The notes beneath the pieces are model-generated. The model saw nothing but the letters and a program-made list of their open reading frames with translations, was not told the DNA's origin and made no database searches. From assembly GCF_018130065.1 (NCBI RefSeq), contig NZ_JAFCME010000018.1, positions 1 through 64,000 of the forward strand: DNA of 64,000 nucleotides, in the 5' to 3' direction. Origin of the DNA: Bradyrhizobium sp. AUGA SZCCT0158 (GTDB taxonomy: Bacteria; Pseudomonadota; Alphaproteobacteria; Rhizobiales; Xanthobacteraceae). The translations under genes were made by a program, and so were the position numbers. Shown here one piece after another: positions 8,900 through 17,141 of the stretch; the first letter of the stretch is position 1, and every line of letters begins with the position of its first letter.

Positions 8900-9224
8900 C
8901 AGCGGATCCAATGCCGGGCTTATTCCACGAACAGGTCCTGGTCCGGCAATGCCGTCCGAAAGTCTACCGGTCGAGCCGATTGCACAAAATATCCTTCATC
9001 CTCTCATGGCGAAACAATTCAACGTTATTGCCGGTCTTGTGGCGGGCTATATCGCCGCAGGGGTATTCAGGATGCCACATCGGATCGGATACGCCTGACT
9101 GCAACGACGGTCATCGATTTGATCGAACTGCCACGGGGACTTTGGTTGCGCTGGCGGCGTATCTTGCATTTGCGTACTATGCATACGTCGCCACACGGAA
9201 CATCCCTCTCCTCGGGAGACAATC
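8900..9224. other. 325-bp intergenic region between cyclase and aminotransferase
   Basis: Divergent promoter region. It contains a 30-codon open frame starting at about 9006 (AKQFNVIAGLVAGYIAAG) and, in another frame up to 9228, a hydrophobic run (LVALAAYLAFAYYAYVATRN). Together these could be debris of a small membrane protein gene, but neither has a good ribosome binding site and I do not call a gene. Confidence 0.35.
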
Positions 9225-10148
9225 ATGACCACCTCCCCCTACCCCGATGGCGCCGGCTACGTCCGCGGACGCTATGTTCCGATCGCCGAGGCGACGCTGC
9301 CGGTGACCGATTGGGGTTTTACGCGCTCCGACGTCGTCTATGACGTCGTGCATGTATTCAAGGGTGGATTCTTCCGGCTCCGAGATCACCTCGACCGGTT
9401 CGAGCGCTCGATGGAAAAGCGGCGAATCCATCCGCCGGAAGACCGCGCCGCGATCGAGGCAATCCTGCATCGCTGTGTCGCGCTCACCGGTCTTGCGGAT
9501 GCCTATGTCGCGATGGTGGCCTCGCGCGGACGGCCGCGGGTGATGGGATCGCGCCGGCCGGCGGATTGCGAAAACCATTTGATCGCCTATGCGCTGCCCT
9601 GGATCGACGTCGTGCCGAAAGATGTGCAGGCGCGCGGCGCGCATGTCTTCATCGCCTCGACGCCGCGCGTGCCCGACGCCTCGGTCGATCCCACGGTGAA
9701 GAACTACCAGTGGAACGACCTGACCTCCGGCCTGATGGAGGCGCACGATGCCGGTTTCGACACCGCCGTGCTGTGCGACGCGCAGGGTTTTCTTACCGAG
9801 GGGCCGGGCTTCAACGTCTTCGTCGTGCGCGACGGACGGGTGACGACGCCCGATCGCGGCAGCCTGCGCGGGATCACGCGGCAATCGGTGCTGGAACTGT
9901 GCGCCGAACTCGGCATCGAGGCGGCGGTCGAGCCGATCCCGCGATCGGCGCTCGACCACGCGGACGAGGTCTTTCTCGCGACCACCGCCGGCGGCGTCAT
10001 GCCGGCGTCGCGCATCGGCGCGCGCATCCTCGGCAACGACCGGCCCGGGCCGATCTCGACGCGGCTCAAGGATATTTATTGGAAGAAGCACGACGAGGGC
10101 TGGCACCACACGCCGGTCCGGTACGAGATGGCCGAAGCGGGTGAATGA
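9225..10148 (+). CDS. Class IV PLP-dependent aminotransferase
   Basis: 307 residues; fold type IV (BCAT, D-amino acid aminotransferase, ADC lyase superfamily). Lys159 in SVDPTVKNYQWND is the predicted Schiff-base lysine and Glu192 in GFLTEGPGFNVF is the conserved residue contacting the PLP pyridine nitrogen. PDRGSLRGITRQSVLELC and FLATTAGGVMPASRIG are the phosphate-binding and C-terminal signatures. The N-terminal PVTDWGFTRSDVVYD resembles the branched-chain/omega-amine transaminase branch rather than IlvE proper, so the donor is uncertain. The ATG follows GGGAGACAATC. Single gene. Confidence 0.88.
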   Translation: MTTSPYPDGAGYVRGRYVPIAEATLPVTDWGFTRSDVVYDVVHVFKGGFFRLRDHLDRFERSMEKRRIHPPEDRAAIEAILHRCVALTGLADAYVAMVASRGRPRVMGSRRPADCENHLIAYALPWIDVVPKDVQARGAHVFIASTPRVPDASVDPTVKNYQWNDLTSGLMEAHDAGFDTAVLCDAQGFLTEGPGFNVFVVRDGRVTTPDRGSLRGITRQSVLELCAELGIEAAVEPIPRSALDHADEVFLATTAGGVMPASRIGARILGNDRPGPISTRLKDIYWKKHDEGWHHTPVRYEMAEAGE

Positions 10149-10453
10149 ACGGCGCGCAGCCACAGTAGCCCCCGGATGCGCAGCGACATCCGGGTGCTTC
10201 CCAAGACCCGCATATCGCGGAGTTTATCGTCGGGCGCATTCGCGGGACCCGTTGGCTTCCGGCAATGGATGGATCCAAGGAAGCGGTGTCGATGGTTTCG
10301 CTCCATGGATCCGCGCATGGCCAACGACAGCCCCAGCTGTTCCAGCAGATGGCTGACGGTCCCTGCCGACCGCCGATTCGCTCCAGAGGGCCTTGCGGAG
10401 CACCCTCAGACGGACCTAGGGTGCCTCCTCGATCAAAACTAGGGAGTGCGGAC
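10149..10453. other. 305-bp leader region upstream of the cold-shock gene
   Basis: No gene is recognised. The region should contain the promoter and a long 5' untranslated region of the cold-shock gene. Short GGATCC-containing segments at about 10267 and 10304 can pair (ATGGATCC/GGATCCAT), which would fit a structured leader, but this is not diagnostic. Confidence 0.4.
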
Positions 10454-10657
10454 GTGGCGACAGGTACTGTGAAGTGGTTCAACGCAACCAAGGGATTCGG
10501 GTTTATCCAGCCCGACAGTGGCGGCAAGGATGTGTTCGTGCATATCTCGGCGGTAGAAAAGGCCGGACTGAGTTCCCTGAATGAGGGCGCCAAGGTCAGC
10601 TACGAAGAAAAAGAAAACCGCGGCAAGACCTCGGCTGAAAATCTGAGAGTTGGCTAA
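10454..10657 (+). CDS. Cold-shock protein, CspA family
   Basis: 67 residues from a GTG with AGGGAG seven bases upstream. The whole protein is one cold-shock domain: ATGTVKWFNATKGFGFIQ (RNP1) and DVFVHISAVEKAG (RNP2), with GKTSAENLRVG at the end. It binds single-stranded RNA/DNA and acts as an RNA chaperone in the cytoplasm. Frames extending further upstream lack a ribosome binding site and similarity. Confidence 0.95.
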   Translation: MATGTVKWFNATKGFGFIQPDSGGKDVFVHISAVEKAGLSSLNEGAKVSYEEKENRGKTSAENLRVG

Positions 10658-10668
10658 CGAAGATATTT

Positions 10669-10690
10669 CCCGCCGGTTCACGCCGGCGGG
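10669..10690 (+). terminator. Hairpin terminator after the cold-shock gene
   Basis: CCCGCCGG-TTCACG-CCGGCGGG: 8-bp perfect GC arms with a 6-base loop, 11 bp after the cold-shock stop codon. There is no U-tract, as is common for terminators of GC-rich alphaproteobacteria. Confidence 0.6.
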
Positions 10691-10941
10691 GGCTACGTCC
10701 CCACTCCTGCGATCCGGGCCGTCAAAACAGCCGCTTGCCCGGCCGGAGATGGTTGAACGCTTATCCTCGCAGCCTGCCGCGGCGGCATGCTGAATCAGCC
10801 GTTAACATAACCGCTCAAATCCGAGCGTGGTCCCACCGGCATTTTCCATTTCTCTACGCTAGCGTTGCTCCCAGAACGTGATGGAAGCAGGCGGCACCCT
10901 GTTGGTGCCGCGCTCGACATCGCGACCGGGGAAACGGGGAA

Positions 10942-12147
10942 GTGGCCGAGATTGCAGAGACATCGCTAGTCCGTCGTGCATCGCCAGGGGATGCCGCACG
11001 CACCCGCGCGCCGGTGGCGCCTGCCGGTGCGCTGACGCCGCTGGCCGACATCCCCGCCGCCCAATGGCGCGCGCTGTCGGAGCGCGTCACTGAGCCCAAC
11101 GGCTATTACCTCCCGGAATGGGAATTGGCGGTCAACGCGTCCGCGCGCGGACGCGTCGGTGCTTCTGCATTGAGTGCCTGGAGCGATACCGCTGAGTTGA
11201 CCGGGTTGATGCCGGTTATTTCGATGTGGCGCGCCTACAGGATTCCGCTGCCCGTTTGGGTCAGCGCCGATCCCTATGGCTCGCTGTCCACGCCGCTGCT
11301 GGGCCGCGATCATGCCGAGCAAGCTGCCGGGCGCCTGCTGGACGGCGCGCGCAAGGCCGGCGCTCACGCGCTGATGCTGCGCGACATGTCGCTGGACGGC
11401 GCCGCGATGAAGGCCTTCACCGCTGTCCTGGCCCGCGACGGCCTCACGCCGCGCGTGCTGCAGTCGCATGTCCGCGCCGCGCTCGATGCCACCCTCGACC
11501 CCGATGAGTTGCTGCGCGACGGGCTGGGACCGAAGAAACTGAAAGAGCTGCGCCGGCAGCGTAACCGGCTTGGCGACCATGGCGAGGTGCATTTCAACGT
11601 TGCGCGCACGCCCGCCGAGGTTACGGCCGCGCTCGAGACGTTCCTCAACCTGGAAGCCAGCGGCTGGAAAGCCAAGCGCGGCACGGCATTGGTGCAGCAC
11701 GCCGGCGATGCCGCCTTTATCCGCCGCGCGACGCCTGATCTTGCGGCCACCGGTCAATGCGAGATCGTGACGTTGCGCGCCGGCGAGACGCCGGTGGCAG
11801 CAGCCATCGTGCTGCGGCATCAGGACCGTGCGTTCTATTTCAAGCTCGGCGTCGACGAACGCTTTTCGAAATTCTCGCCGGGCGTGCAGCTGACGCTCGA
11901 TCTGACCCGGCATCTCTGCGCCGATCCCACAATTACGCTGGTCGATTCCACCGCCAATGCCGACCACCCCATGATCAATCCGATCTGGCGCGGACGGCTC
12001 GCGATCGGCGATGTGCTGATTCCGCTGCGGCGGGGCGATGTGGTCGCAACGCTGGCGCAAACCGCCTTGAGCTTGCGCAAGCTCGCCCGCGAGCCGGCGC
12101 GCCGCGCCATCCGTTTTATCAGAGAACGCCAGGAGAAATCCTCATGA
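10942..12147 (+). CDS. BioF2-like GNAT-fold acyltransferase
   Basis: 401 residues from a GTG preceded by GGGGAA. The protein has the doubled GNAT layout of the Acetyltransf_6/BioF2-like (CelD/FemAB-related) family: a first half with DIPAAQWRALSERVTEPNGYYLPEWE and a second half with LGPKKLKELRRQRNRLGDHG, FLNLEASGWKAKRGTAL and VAAAIVLRHQDRAFYFKLGVDE. Such proteins transfer acyl or aminoacyl groups in the cytoplasm, often in envelope or exopolysaccharide biosynthesis; the substrate here is unknown. Its stop overlaps the next start (ATGA), so the two products are translationally coupled and probably act together. Confidence 0.8.
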   Translation: MAEIAETSLVRRASPGDAARTRAPVAPAGALTPLADIPAAQWRALSERVTEPNGYYLPEWELAVNASARGRVGASALSAWSDTAELTGLMPVISMWRAYRIPLPVWVSADPYGSLSTPLLGRDHAEQAAGRLLDGARKAGAHALMLRDMSLDGAAMKAFTAVLARDGLTPRVLQSHVRAALDATLDPDELLRDGLGPKKLKELRRQRNRLGDHGEVHFNVARTPAEVTAALETFLNLEASGWKAKRGTALVQHAGDAAFIRRATPDLAATGQCEIVTLRAGETPVAAAIVLRHQDRAFYFKLGVDERFSKFSPGVQLTLDLTRHLCADPTITLVDSTANADHPMINPIWRGRLAIGDVLIPLRRGDVVATLAQTALSLRKLAREPARRAIRFIRERQEKSS

Positions 12148-13088
12148 ATACCCAGACCGCCGTAGCGCCGGTGATTGCAGCCGACAACGATGCCTTGCGC
12201 CGCGACTTTCCGCTAAAACCGTTCGCGATCCGCCACAAGCTGGCCGGCCATCCGCTTCTGATGCTGCCGCGCATCGCGCAATTGGCTGCTGAGTTGCCGC
12301 GCGATCTGATCGAATACAATTCAGGCAAGGTCGCGATCAGCCAGGATCCCGACGCCATTCCCTCGGTCGATCTCGATCCCGTGGAAGTGGTGAAGAGCAT
12401 CGAGACCGCCGGCGCCTGGATGGTGCTCAAGCGCGTGGAAAATTCGCCGGAATATCGCCAGCTGCTGGAAGACACCCTGCTCTCGGTGGCGCGCGCCCGC
12501 GGCTTCAACAGCTTGGGCGACGCCGGCTTCGAACAGCTCGAAGGTTTCCTGTTCGTGTCCTCGCCGAATTCGACCACGCCGTTCCATCTCGACAGCGAAG
12601 ACAATTTCTTCGTGCATATCCACGGCGAAAAATTCTTCACCATCCTGGACAATACCGACCGCAGCATCGTCTCCGACGACGAGATCGAGCGCTCGATGAC
12701 CAAGCACCGCAATCTGAAATATGACGAGCGCTTTGCCGCCCGCGGCAAGGAGTTTCATCTGTTCGCGGGCGACGGCTGCTACGTGCCGTATCAATGGCCG
12801 CATTGGGTGCGCACCGCTGACTCATTCTCGATTTCGATGGCGATCACCTGGAAGACGCGCGAGGTGCGCCGCCTCAACGATCTGCACTTCTTCAATTCGA
12901 TGCTGCGCGGCATTGGTATGCCGCAGCAGCCGCCCGGCAAGCAGCCGGTACGCGACGCGCTCAAGCTCGCCTTCTACCGCACGGTGACGACGGCGATCAA
13001 ACCGCTCCGCGCCTCGATGGCGATGCGCCGCGTGCTGCGCCGCATCGCGCTGGGGAAGCGTGCGAATTATTATTTGAAGGGGACTTAG
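12144..13088 (+). CDS. Cupin-like / JmjC-type protein
   Basis: 314 residues, ATG with AGGAGA. A central double-stranded beta-helix carries a candidate Fe(II)/2-oxoglutarate facial triad: His148 and Asp150 in TTPFHLDSEDN and His220 in YVPYQWPHWVRT. This matches the Cupin_8/JmjC-like hydroxylase pattern (HxD...H). In databases such proteins are often labelled transcriptional regulator, but I see no DNA-binding domain. It overlaps the upstream acyltransferase gene by 4 bp. A coupled acyl transfer and hydroxylation of one small molecule or peptide is a reasonable inference; no substrate can be read from the sequence. Confidence 0.7.
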   Translation: MNTQTAVAPVIAADNDALRRDFPLKPFAIRHKLAGHPLLMLPRIAQLAAELPRDLIEYNSGKVAISQDPDAIPSVDLDPVEVVKSIETAGAWMVLKRVENSPEYRQLLEDTLLSVARARGFNSLGDAGFEQLEGFLFVSSPNSTTPFHLDSEDNFFVHIHGEKFFTILDNTDRSIVSDDEIERSMTKHRNLKYDERFAARGKEFHLFAGDGCYVPYQWPHWVRTADSFSISMAITWKTREVRRLNDLHFFNSMLRGIGMPQQPPGKQPVRDALKLAFYRTVTTAIKPLRASMAMRRVLRRIALGKRANYYLKGT

Positions 13089-13139
13089 CTTCAAGCACCG
13101 GTCGTCATCCCCGCGCAACGGCTTCGCCGTTGTCGCTGG

Positions 13140-13235
13140 AGGTGCGAGCGCTTGCGAGCCTCGAAGGATGACAGTTCGAGCCCGTAGCCATCCTTCGAGG
13201 CTCGCCGAAGACGGCGAGCACCTCAGGATGACGGC
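13140..13235. repeat. Intergenic palindromic repeat, family A
   Basis: GCGAGCCTCGAAGGATG (13154-13170) and its exact reverse complement (13189-13205) form a 17-bp dyad, followed by a GCACCTCAGGATGAC tail. This is a REP-like element; a partial copy occurs at 48615-48658. It lies between the cupin-like gene and the convergent NIPSNAP gene. Confidence 0.75.
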
Positions 13236-13286
13236 GGTGTTTGTTGCGCGAGGGCTTGCTGAAGCAGTCGCCGTTACCACCTCACC

Positions 13287-13925
13287 TCACTTCAGCGGCG
13301 AATGCGGCGTCGGCAGCATGATCGTCGAGTGCATTTCCTCGAGGAAGCCCGGGCCCTTGCCGAGGAATTCCTGCCAGGCCGGATCCTTCATGGCGTTGCC
13401 ACGCGCTTCCGCGCGGGCGTTCAGATCAGGATAGGCCCAGATGTGGCAGGCCTCGTTGGGCTCGCCCGCCTCGGTTTGCCAAAGGCCGACAATCTTGGAA
13501 TATTTCTCGCGCGCCGGCAGTACGGCGGTGAACGCATCGAGCCATTGCTTGAGGCCACCAGCCGGCTTGCCGCGGTAGTTGCGCAGTTCATAGACATTGC
13601 CTGAGGATGCCGGAGCCACCGGCGGCTTGATCGCATTCATCAGCCGAACATTCTGGCGCAGCAGCAGCGGACGGATCAGCGGAATATACTCGGCTGTCCA
13701 GCGCGGGTTCTTGGCGAGCTCGGCGCGAAGGCGTCCGCGCTCCTCGAAACTGTTGTAGCTCCACATGTGCAGGACCTGGTTGAGCGGCCCGATCTCGGTC
13801 ATCCAGTAGCCTTCGAGCTTGCCGTAGTCGTTCTTGCGGATGTCGGCCGACACCGTGCTCGCCGCTTTCACCATGTCGCCGAGCGTGCCGGGCTTTACGG
13901 TGTAGGTTCGCAATTCGTAGATCAT
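13287..13925 (-). CDS. NIPSNAP family protein
   Basis: 212 residues, two NIPSNAP-type ferredoxin-like repeats: MIYELRTYTVKPGTLGDM...GYWMTEIGPLNQVLHMWSY and VYELRNYRGKPAGGLKQWL...GLWQTEAGEPNEACHIWAY. The tyrosine-arginine-threonine-tyrosine opening and paired HMW/HIW motifs are the family signature. These are cytoplasmic alpha/beta-barrel dimer proteins of poorly defined function. The start is the ATG preceded by GAGGAA about ten bases upstream; the frame extends further but without similarity. The gene precedes no obvious partner; a repeat lies directly upstream. Confidence 0.85.
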   Translation of the reverse strand: MIYELRTYTVKPGTLGDMVKAASTVSADIRKNDYGKLEGYWMTEIGPLNQVLHMWSYNSFEERGRLRAELAKNPRWTAEYIPLIRPLLLRQNVRLMNAIKPPVAPASSGNVYELRNYRGKPAGGLKQWLDAFTAVLPAREKYSKIVGLWQTEAGEPNEACHIWAYPDLNARAEARGNAMKDPAWQEFLGKGPGFLEEMHSTIMLPTPHSPLK

Positions 13926-13962
13926 GGTGGTTCGTTTCCTCTTTTTTGCTGGATATTGGCGT

Positions 13963-14084
13963 GGCGTCCCCCGGATGCAGTGCAGCGCGTAGCGGTGCGC
14001 TGCTGATCCGGGGTCGATCTTGCGCCGGCGTGGGTCCCGGCTCTGCGGAGCAGCGTAAAGAACGCTGCACCGCGTCCGGGACAC
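13963..14084. repeat. Intergenic repeat, family E (two dyads)
   Basis: CCCCGGAT (13969) pairs with ATCCGGGG (14006), with an inner GCAGCGC/GCGCTGC dyad, and GTCCCGG (14034) pairs with CCGGGAC (14076) with an inner GCAGCGT/ACGCTGC dyad. Two adjacent hairpins of this type form a common compound intergenic element in Bradyrhizobium-like genomes. It fills the space between the FrnE-like gene stop and the NIPSNAP gene start. Confidence 0.65.
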
Positions 14085-14088
14085 AGGT

Positions 14089-14754
14089 CTATTCGGCCGC
14101 CTGCGCGTTGATCTCTCCCGACACCTGACGAATGGCGCGGGCGAGTTGGTCGGCGGGCTGGGCGCCTGATATCGCGTATTTCTGCGCCAGCACGAAGGTC
14201 GGCACGCCGGAGATGCCCTTCTCGGACGCTTCCTGCGCCTGGCCCGAGATCAGCGCGACGTCTTCGTCGGTCGCGAGGCGCTTGCGCACGTCGTCGGCAT
14301 CGAGGCCGACATCGGCGGCGGCCTGCACCAGCACGTCGATATCGGTGAGATCGCCGCCATCGCGAAAATACAATTCCATCAGGCGCTGCTTCATCTCGCC
14401 GGATTTGCCCTGCGCTTCGGCCCAGTGGATCAGGCGATGGCAATCGGTGGTGTTGGGCTGGCGCTTGACCAGCTCAGGCCGGTAGGTCAGGCCCTCTTCG
14501 CCTGCCGCCGTGACGACGCGGCCCGCAATACCCTTGTAGGCCTCGACCGAGCCGAACTTGGCGGTGAGATATTCGTCGCGGCTGATGCCCTCGCGCGGCA
14601 CCCAGGAATTGAGGAAGAACGGCCGCCAGCGCACCTCGACCGGCACGTCCGGCACCAGCGCCAGCGCGTTCTCGATCCGGCGCTTGCCGATATAGCACCA
14701 TGGGCAGACCACGTCGGAGACGATGTCGATCTTCAGTGGCTTGATGGTGCTCAT
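14089..14754 (-). CDS. DsbA-family oxidoreductase, FrnE-like
   Basis: 221 residues, no signal peptide, hence cytoplasmic. IDIVSDVVCPWCYIGKRR carries the CxxC redox pair (Cys17, Cys20). GVPTFVLAQKYAISGAQP is the cis-Pro loop and C-terminal substrate site of the 2-hydroxychromene-2-carboxylate isomerase/FrnE branch, with an inserted helical domain between (residues about 70-160). The ATG at 14754 begins MSTIKPLKID; in-frame codons further upstream have no similarity. Role likely in thiol-disulfide exchange or a glutathione-type reaction. Monocistronic. Confidence 0.88.
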   Translation of the reverse strand: MSTIKPLKIDIVSDVVCPWCYIGKRRIENALALVPDVPVEVRWRPFFLNSWVPREGISRDEYLTAKFGSVEAYKGIAGRVVTAAGEEGLTYRPELVKRQPNTTDCHRLIHWAEAQGKSGEMKQRLMELYFRDGGDLTDIDVLVQAAADVGLDADDVRKRLATDEDVALISGQAQEASEKGISGVPTFVLAQKYAISGAQPADQLARAIRQVSGEINAQAAE

Positions 14755-14915
14755 GGGCGCGTCCTCGGGCTTCAAACGATGGCCGGAAAGTAAGCCGATT
14801 GAGGCCCGGGGCAAGGCCCCGCGCCGCATGCCGCCATTACATAACCTCCGCGGTTATTGTGGCCGCGGACAGGCCTCCGTAGAAATCGGGCAACAATTCA
14901 ACTGCGGAGCCCGAT

Positions 14916-15713
14916 ATGACCGCCATTTTCAAGCCGGAAGGCCCTCTCTTTCGCGCCACCGAGCATGCCGGCGGGCCGTGGTCGCCGGATATGCTGCAGG
15001 GCAGCGCGACCACCGCGCTGATGACGCGCGAGGTCGAACGGCTCGCCGAGAATAGCGGATTTGCCGTGCGCCGCCTCACCTTCGACCTGTGGCGGCCCGC
15101 GGGCTTGCGCGCCTTCGGCCTGGAGACCGACATGCTGCGCGACGGCCGCAAGGCCAAGACCATCCAGGTGCGGCTCACAGACGGCGAGACCGAGATCGGC
15201 CGCTGCACGGCGCTCTTGACGGCGCAAGGCAATGAGTCGCCCGCTGATCCGTTCTCCAAAAATTCGGTCAGCGACGCACCGCCGGAATCCGGCACACCGC
15301 CGCCGGCGTTTGCGCAGAAATGGAGCCGCTATTTCCAGAACGTGTCCGTGCGGCTCATCGAAGGCGCGCTGGAAAAGCCGGGGCCGGCCGCGGCATGGAT
15401 GCGGCTCGACGTGCCCATGGTCGAGGGCGAGACCAATACGCCGTTGCTGCAGGCGGTGCAGGCCGCGGATTTTGCCAGCGGCGTCGGCCAGATCGTCGAT
15501 ATGCGCGAATGGACGTTCATCAATCCCGAGATCAGCCTCTATTTCTTCCGCCCGCCGAAGGGCGAATGGATCCTGATCCGCTCGCGCACCCGCGCCGGCG
15601 CCAATGGGGCGGGTCTGACCATGGCAACGCTCAGCGACCGCAAGGGCGCGTTCGCCGAAGTGCTGCAGGCGATGACGTTCGAGCGGCGCGAAGCACAAGC
15701 GCAGGCGTCTTAA
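14916..15713 (+). CDS. Acyl-CoA thioesterase family protein (TesB-like double hotdog)
   Basis: 265 residues. Sequence pattern of the 4HBT_3/TesB-like family: N-terminal hotdog with GGPWSPDMLQGSATTALMTREVERLA and RRLTFDLWRPAG, and C-terminal hotdog with QIVDMREWTFINPEISLYFFRPPKGEWILIRSR (motif kept short here: WTFINPEISLYF, GEWILIRSRT). Hydrolyses an acyl-CoA of unknown chain. The ATG follows GGAG. It is convergent with the ABC operon, and the two stop codons overlap in a shared TTAA. Confidence 0.82.
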   Translation: MTAIFKPEGPLFRATEHAGGPWSPDMLQGSATTALMTREVERLAENSGFAVRRLTFDLWRPAGLRAFGLETDMLRDGRKAKTIQVRLTDGETEIGRCTALLTAQGNESPADPFSKNSVSDAPPESGTPPPAFAQKWSRYFQNVSVRLIEGALEKPGPAAAWMRLDVPMVEGETNTPLLQAVQAADFASGVGQIVDMREWTFINPEISLYFFRPPKGEWILIRSRTRAGANGAGLTMATLSDRKGAFAEVLQAMTFERREAQAQAS

Positions 15714-16414
15714 GGCGCCAGATACTGCAGCAGCCTCGGATCGTCGCGGACTTCCTGCGCCGATCCTGATAGCGCGACCCGGCCGCGGTCGAGCACGAAG
15801 GCGCGGTCCGCGACGCGGAGCGCGAGGTCGAGATGCTGCTCGACGATCACGATGGCGATATCTTTGGCCAGCAGGATCAGGCGCTCGGTGATTTCCTCGA
15901 TCACGCCGATCCAGACGCCTTCGGTCGGCTCGTCCAGCAACAACACGCGCGGGTTCGACAACAGCGCGCGGCCGATCGCCAGCATCTTGCGTTCACCGCC
16001 GGACAATGTGCCGGCGACCTGGTCCATGCGCTGGCCGAGCTTTGGAAAAATCTCCAGCACGCGGTTGACGGCCTGGCTGTCGCGGTTGGTCAATGCGCCG
16101 ACGGCGAGATTGTCGCGCACCGAAAGCCTGCCGAACACCGAGTGTTCCTGCGGGACGTAGCCGAGGCCGAGGCGGATGCGCTGCTCGGTCGGCAGCGCGC
16201 CGACGCTGCGGCCATCGAGACTGACGGCGCCGCCGAGCAGCGGCAACTCGCCGACGATGGCCTTCATCAGCGTGGTCTTGCCGGCGCCGTTGCGGCCGAG
16301 AATCGCAACGCCGCCGCGCCACGGCACGGCCATGCTGACGCCGAACAGCACCTGGCTGCGGCCATAGCCGGCGTCGACGCTTTGGATGTCGAGATATCTG
16401 TCCTTATCAGGCAC
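15710..16414 (-). CDS. ABC transporter ATP-binding protein, LivF-type
   Basis: 234 residues from a GTG that overlaps the upstream gene's end by 8 bp. Walker A GRNGAGKTT, Q-loop GYVPQEHSVFGRLSV, signature LSGGERK, Walker B VLLLDEPTEG and H-loop IVIVEQHLD are all present, so it should be an active ATPase. It is the last gene of the operon and would pair with the LivG-type ATPase on the cytoplasmic face of the two permeases. The D-loop region reads EGVWIGVIEEI where the family usually has EGLxPxIVEEI, a small variation. Confidence 0.93.
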   Translation of the reverse strand: MPDKDRYLDIQSVDAGYGRSQVLFGVSMAVPWRGGVAILGRNGAGKTTLMKAIVGELPLLGGAVSLDGRSVGALPTEQRIRLGLGYVPQEHSVFGRLSVRDNLAVGALTNRDSQAVNRVLEIFPKLGQRMDQVAGTLSGGERKMLAIGRALLSNPRVLLLDEPTEGVWIGVIEEITERLILLAKDIAIVIVEQHLDLALRVADRAFVLDRGRVALSGSAQEVRDDPRLLQYLAP

Positions 16415-17141
16415 GGCGGAGATAGACCTCCTGTACCCGGGCGCTCGACTGGATATGCGACACCGAACCGCAATCGAGCACGCTGCCCTGATCGAGCACG
16501 GTCAACCGGTCGCAGATGTCCCTGATAAAATCGAGGTCGTGCTCGACGATAACGAGGGAGCATTTTTTCTTGATCGGCTGCAGGAGTTCGCCGGTCACCC
16601 GGCGTTCCTCGAGGCTCATGCCGCCGGTCGGCTCGTCCAGCAGAAGAAGTTTTGGTTCGGGCGCCAGCGCCATTGCGATTTCAAGCCATTGCTGTTGGCC
16701 GTGCGACAGCGCGGACGCAGGCTCCGCCGCGCGGTCGACCAGACGGAACTGTTCGAGCATGGCCATGGCGCGATCGTGCAGCACCCCGCGGCTGCGCGAA
16801 AACACCAGGCTGGGCAGCGAGCATTGCGCCTGCAACGCCAGCAGAATGTTGTCGTACAGCGTCAGCGCCGGCAGCACGCTGGTGATCTGGAACTTCAGAC
16901 TCATGCCGGCGCGCGCCCGCTCAGCCGGCGACGCCTGCGAGATATCGCGGCCGCCGAACGTCACCGTGCCCGACGTCGGGATTTCCGCGCCGGCGACGCA
17001 TTTCATCAGCGTGCTCTTGCCCGAACCGTTGGGTCCGATCAGCCCGTGGAATTCGTTCTCGTAAACAGTGAGATCGGCGCCGTTCAGGGCCGTCAGCTTG
17101 CCGAAAATCTTGATCAGTCCGCGTGCTTCAAGAAGAGCCAC
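16407..17141 (-). CDS. ABC transporter ATP-binding protein, LivG-type
   Basis: 244 residues from a GTG at 17141 with GGAGGAGGG upstream; the frame extends to 17180 but that would overlap livM further and lose the ribosome binding site. Walker A GPNGSGKST, Q-loop SLKFQITSVLPALT, signature ALSHGQQQWLEIA (SHGQQ as in LivG/UrtD), Walker B LLLLDEPTGG and H-loop IVEHDLD are present. The LSHGQQ form of the signature and the sensor sequence ally it with the urea/amide (UrtD) branch, which suits the nearby amidase. The gene overlaps the permease by 14 bp. Confidence 0.93.
   Translation of the reverse strand: MALLEARGLIKIFGKLTALNGADLTVYENEFHGLIGPNGSGKSTLMKCVAGAEIPTSGTVTFGGRDISQASPAERARAGMSLKFQITSVLPALTLYDNILLALQAQCSLPSLVFSRSRGVLHDRAMAMLEQFRLVDRAAEPASALSHGQQQWLEIAMALAPEPKLLLLDEPTGGMSLEERRVTGELLQPIKKKCSLVIVEHDLDFIRDICDRLTVLDQGSVLDCGSVSHIQSSARVQEVYLRRA

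Noticed and set aside
8881..9228. Hydrophobic plus-strand frame ahead of the aminotransferase
   Set aside because: Only its last 25 residues look protein-like and there is no start site; it may be debris of a small membrane gene.
13089..13286. Possible CRISPR-like pairing of repeats
   Set aside because: There is a dyad, not a series of equally spaced direct repeats with variable spacers; it is a REP-like element.
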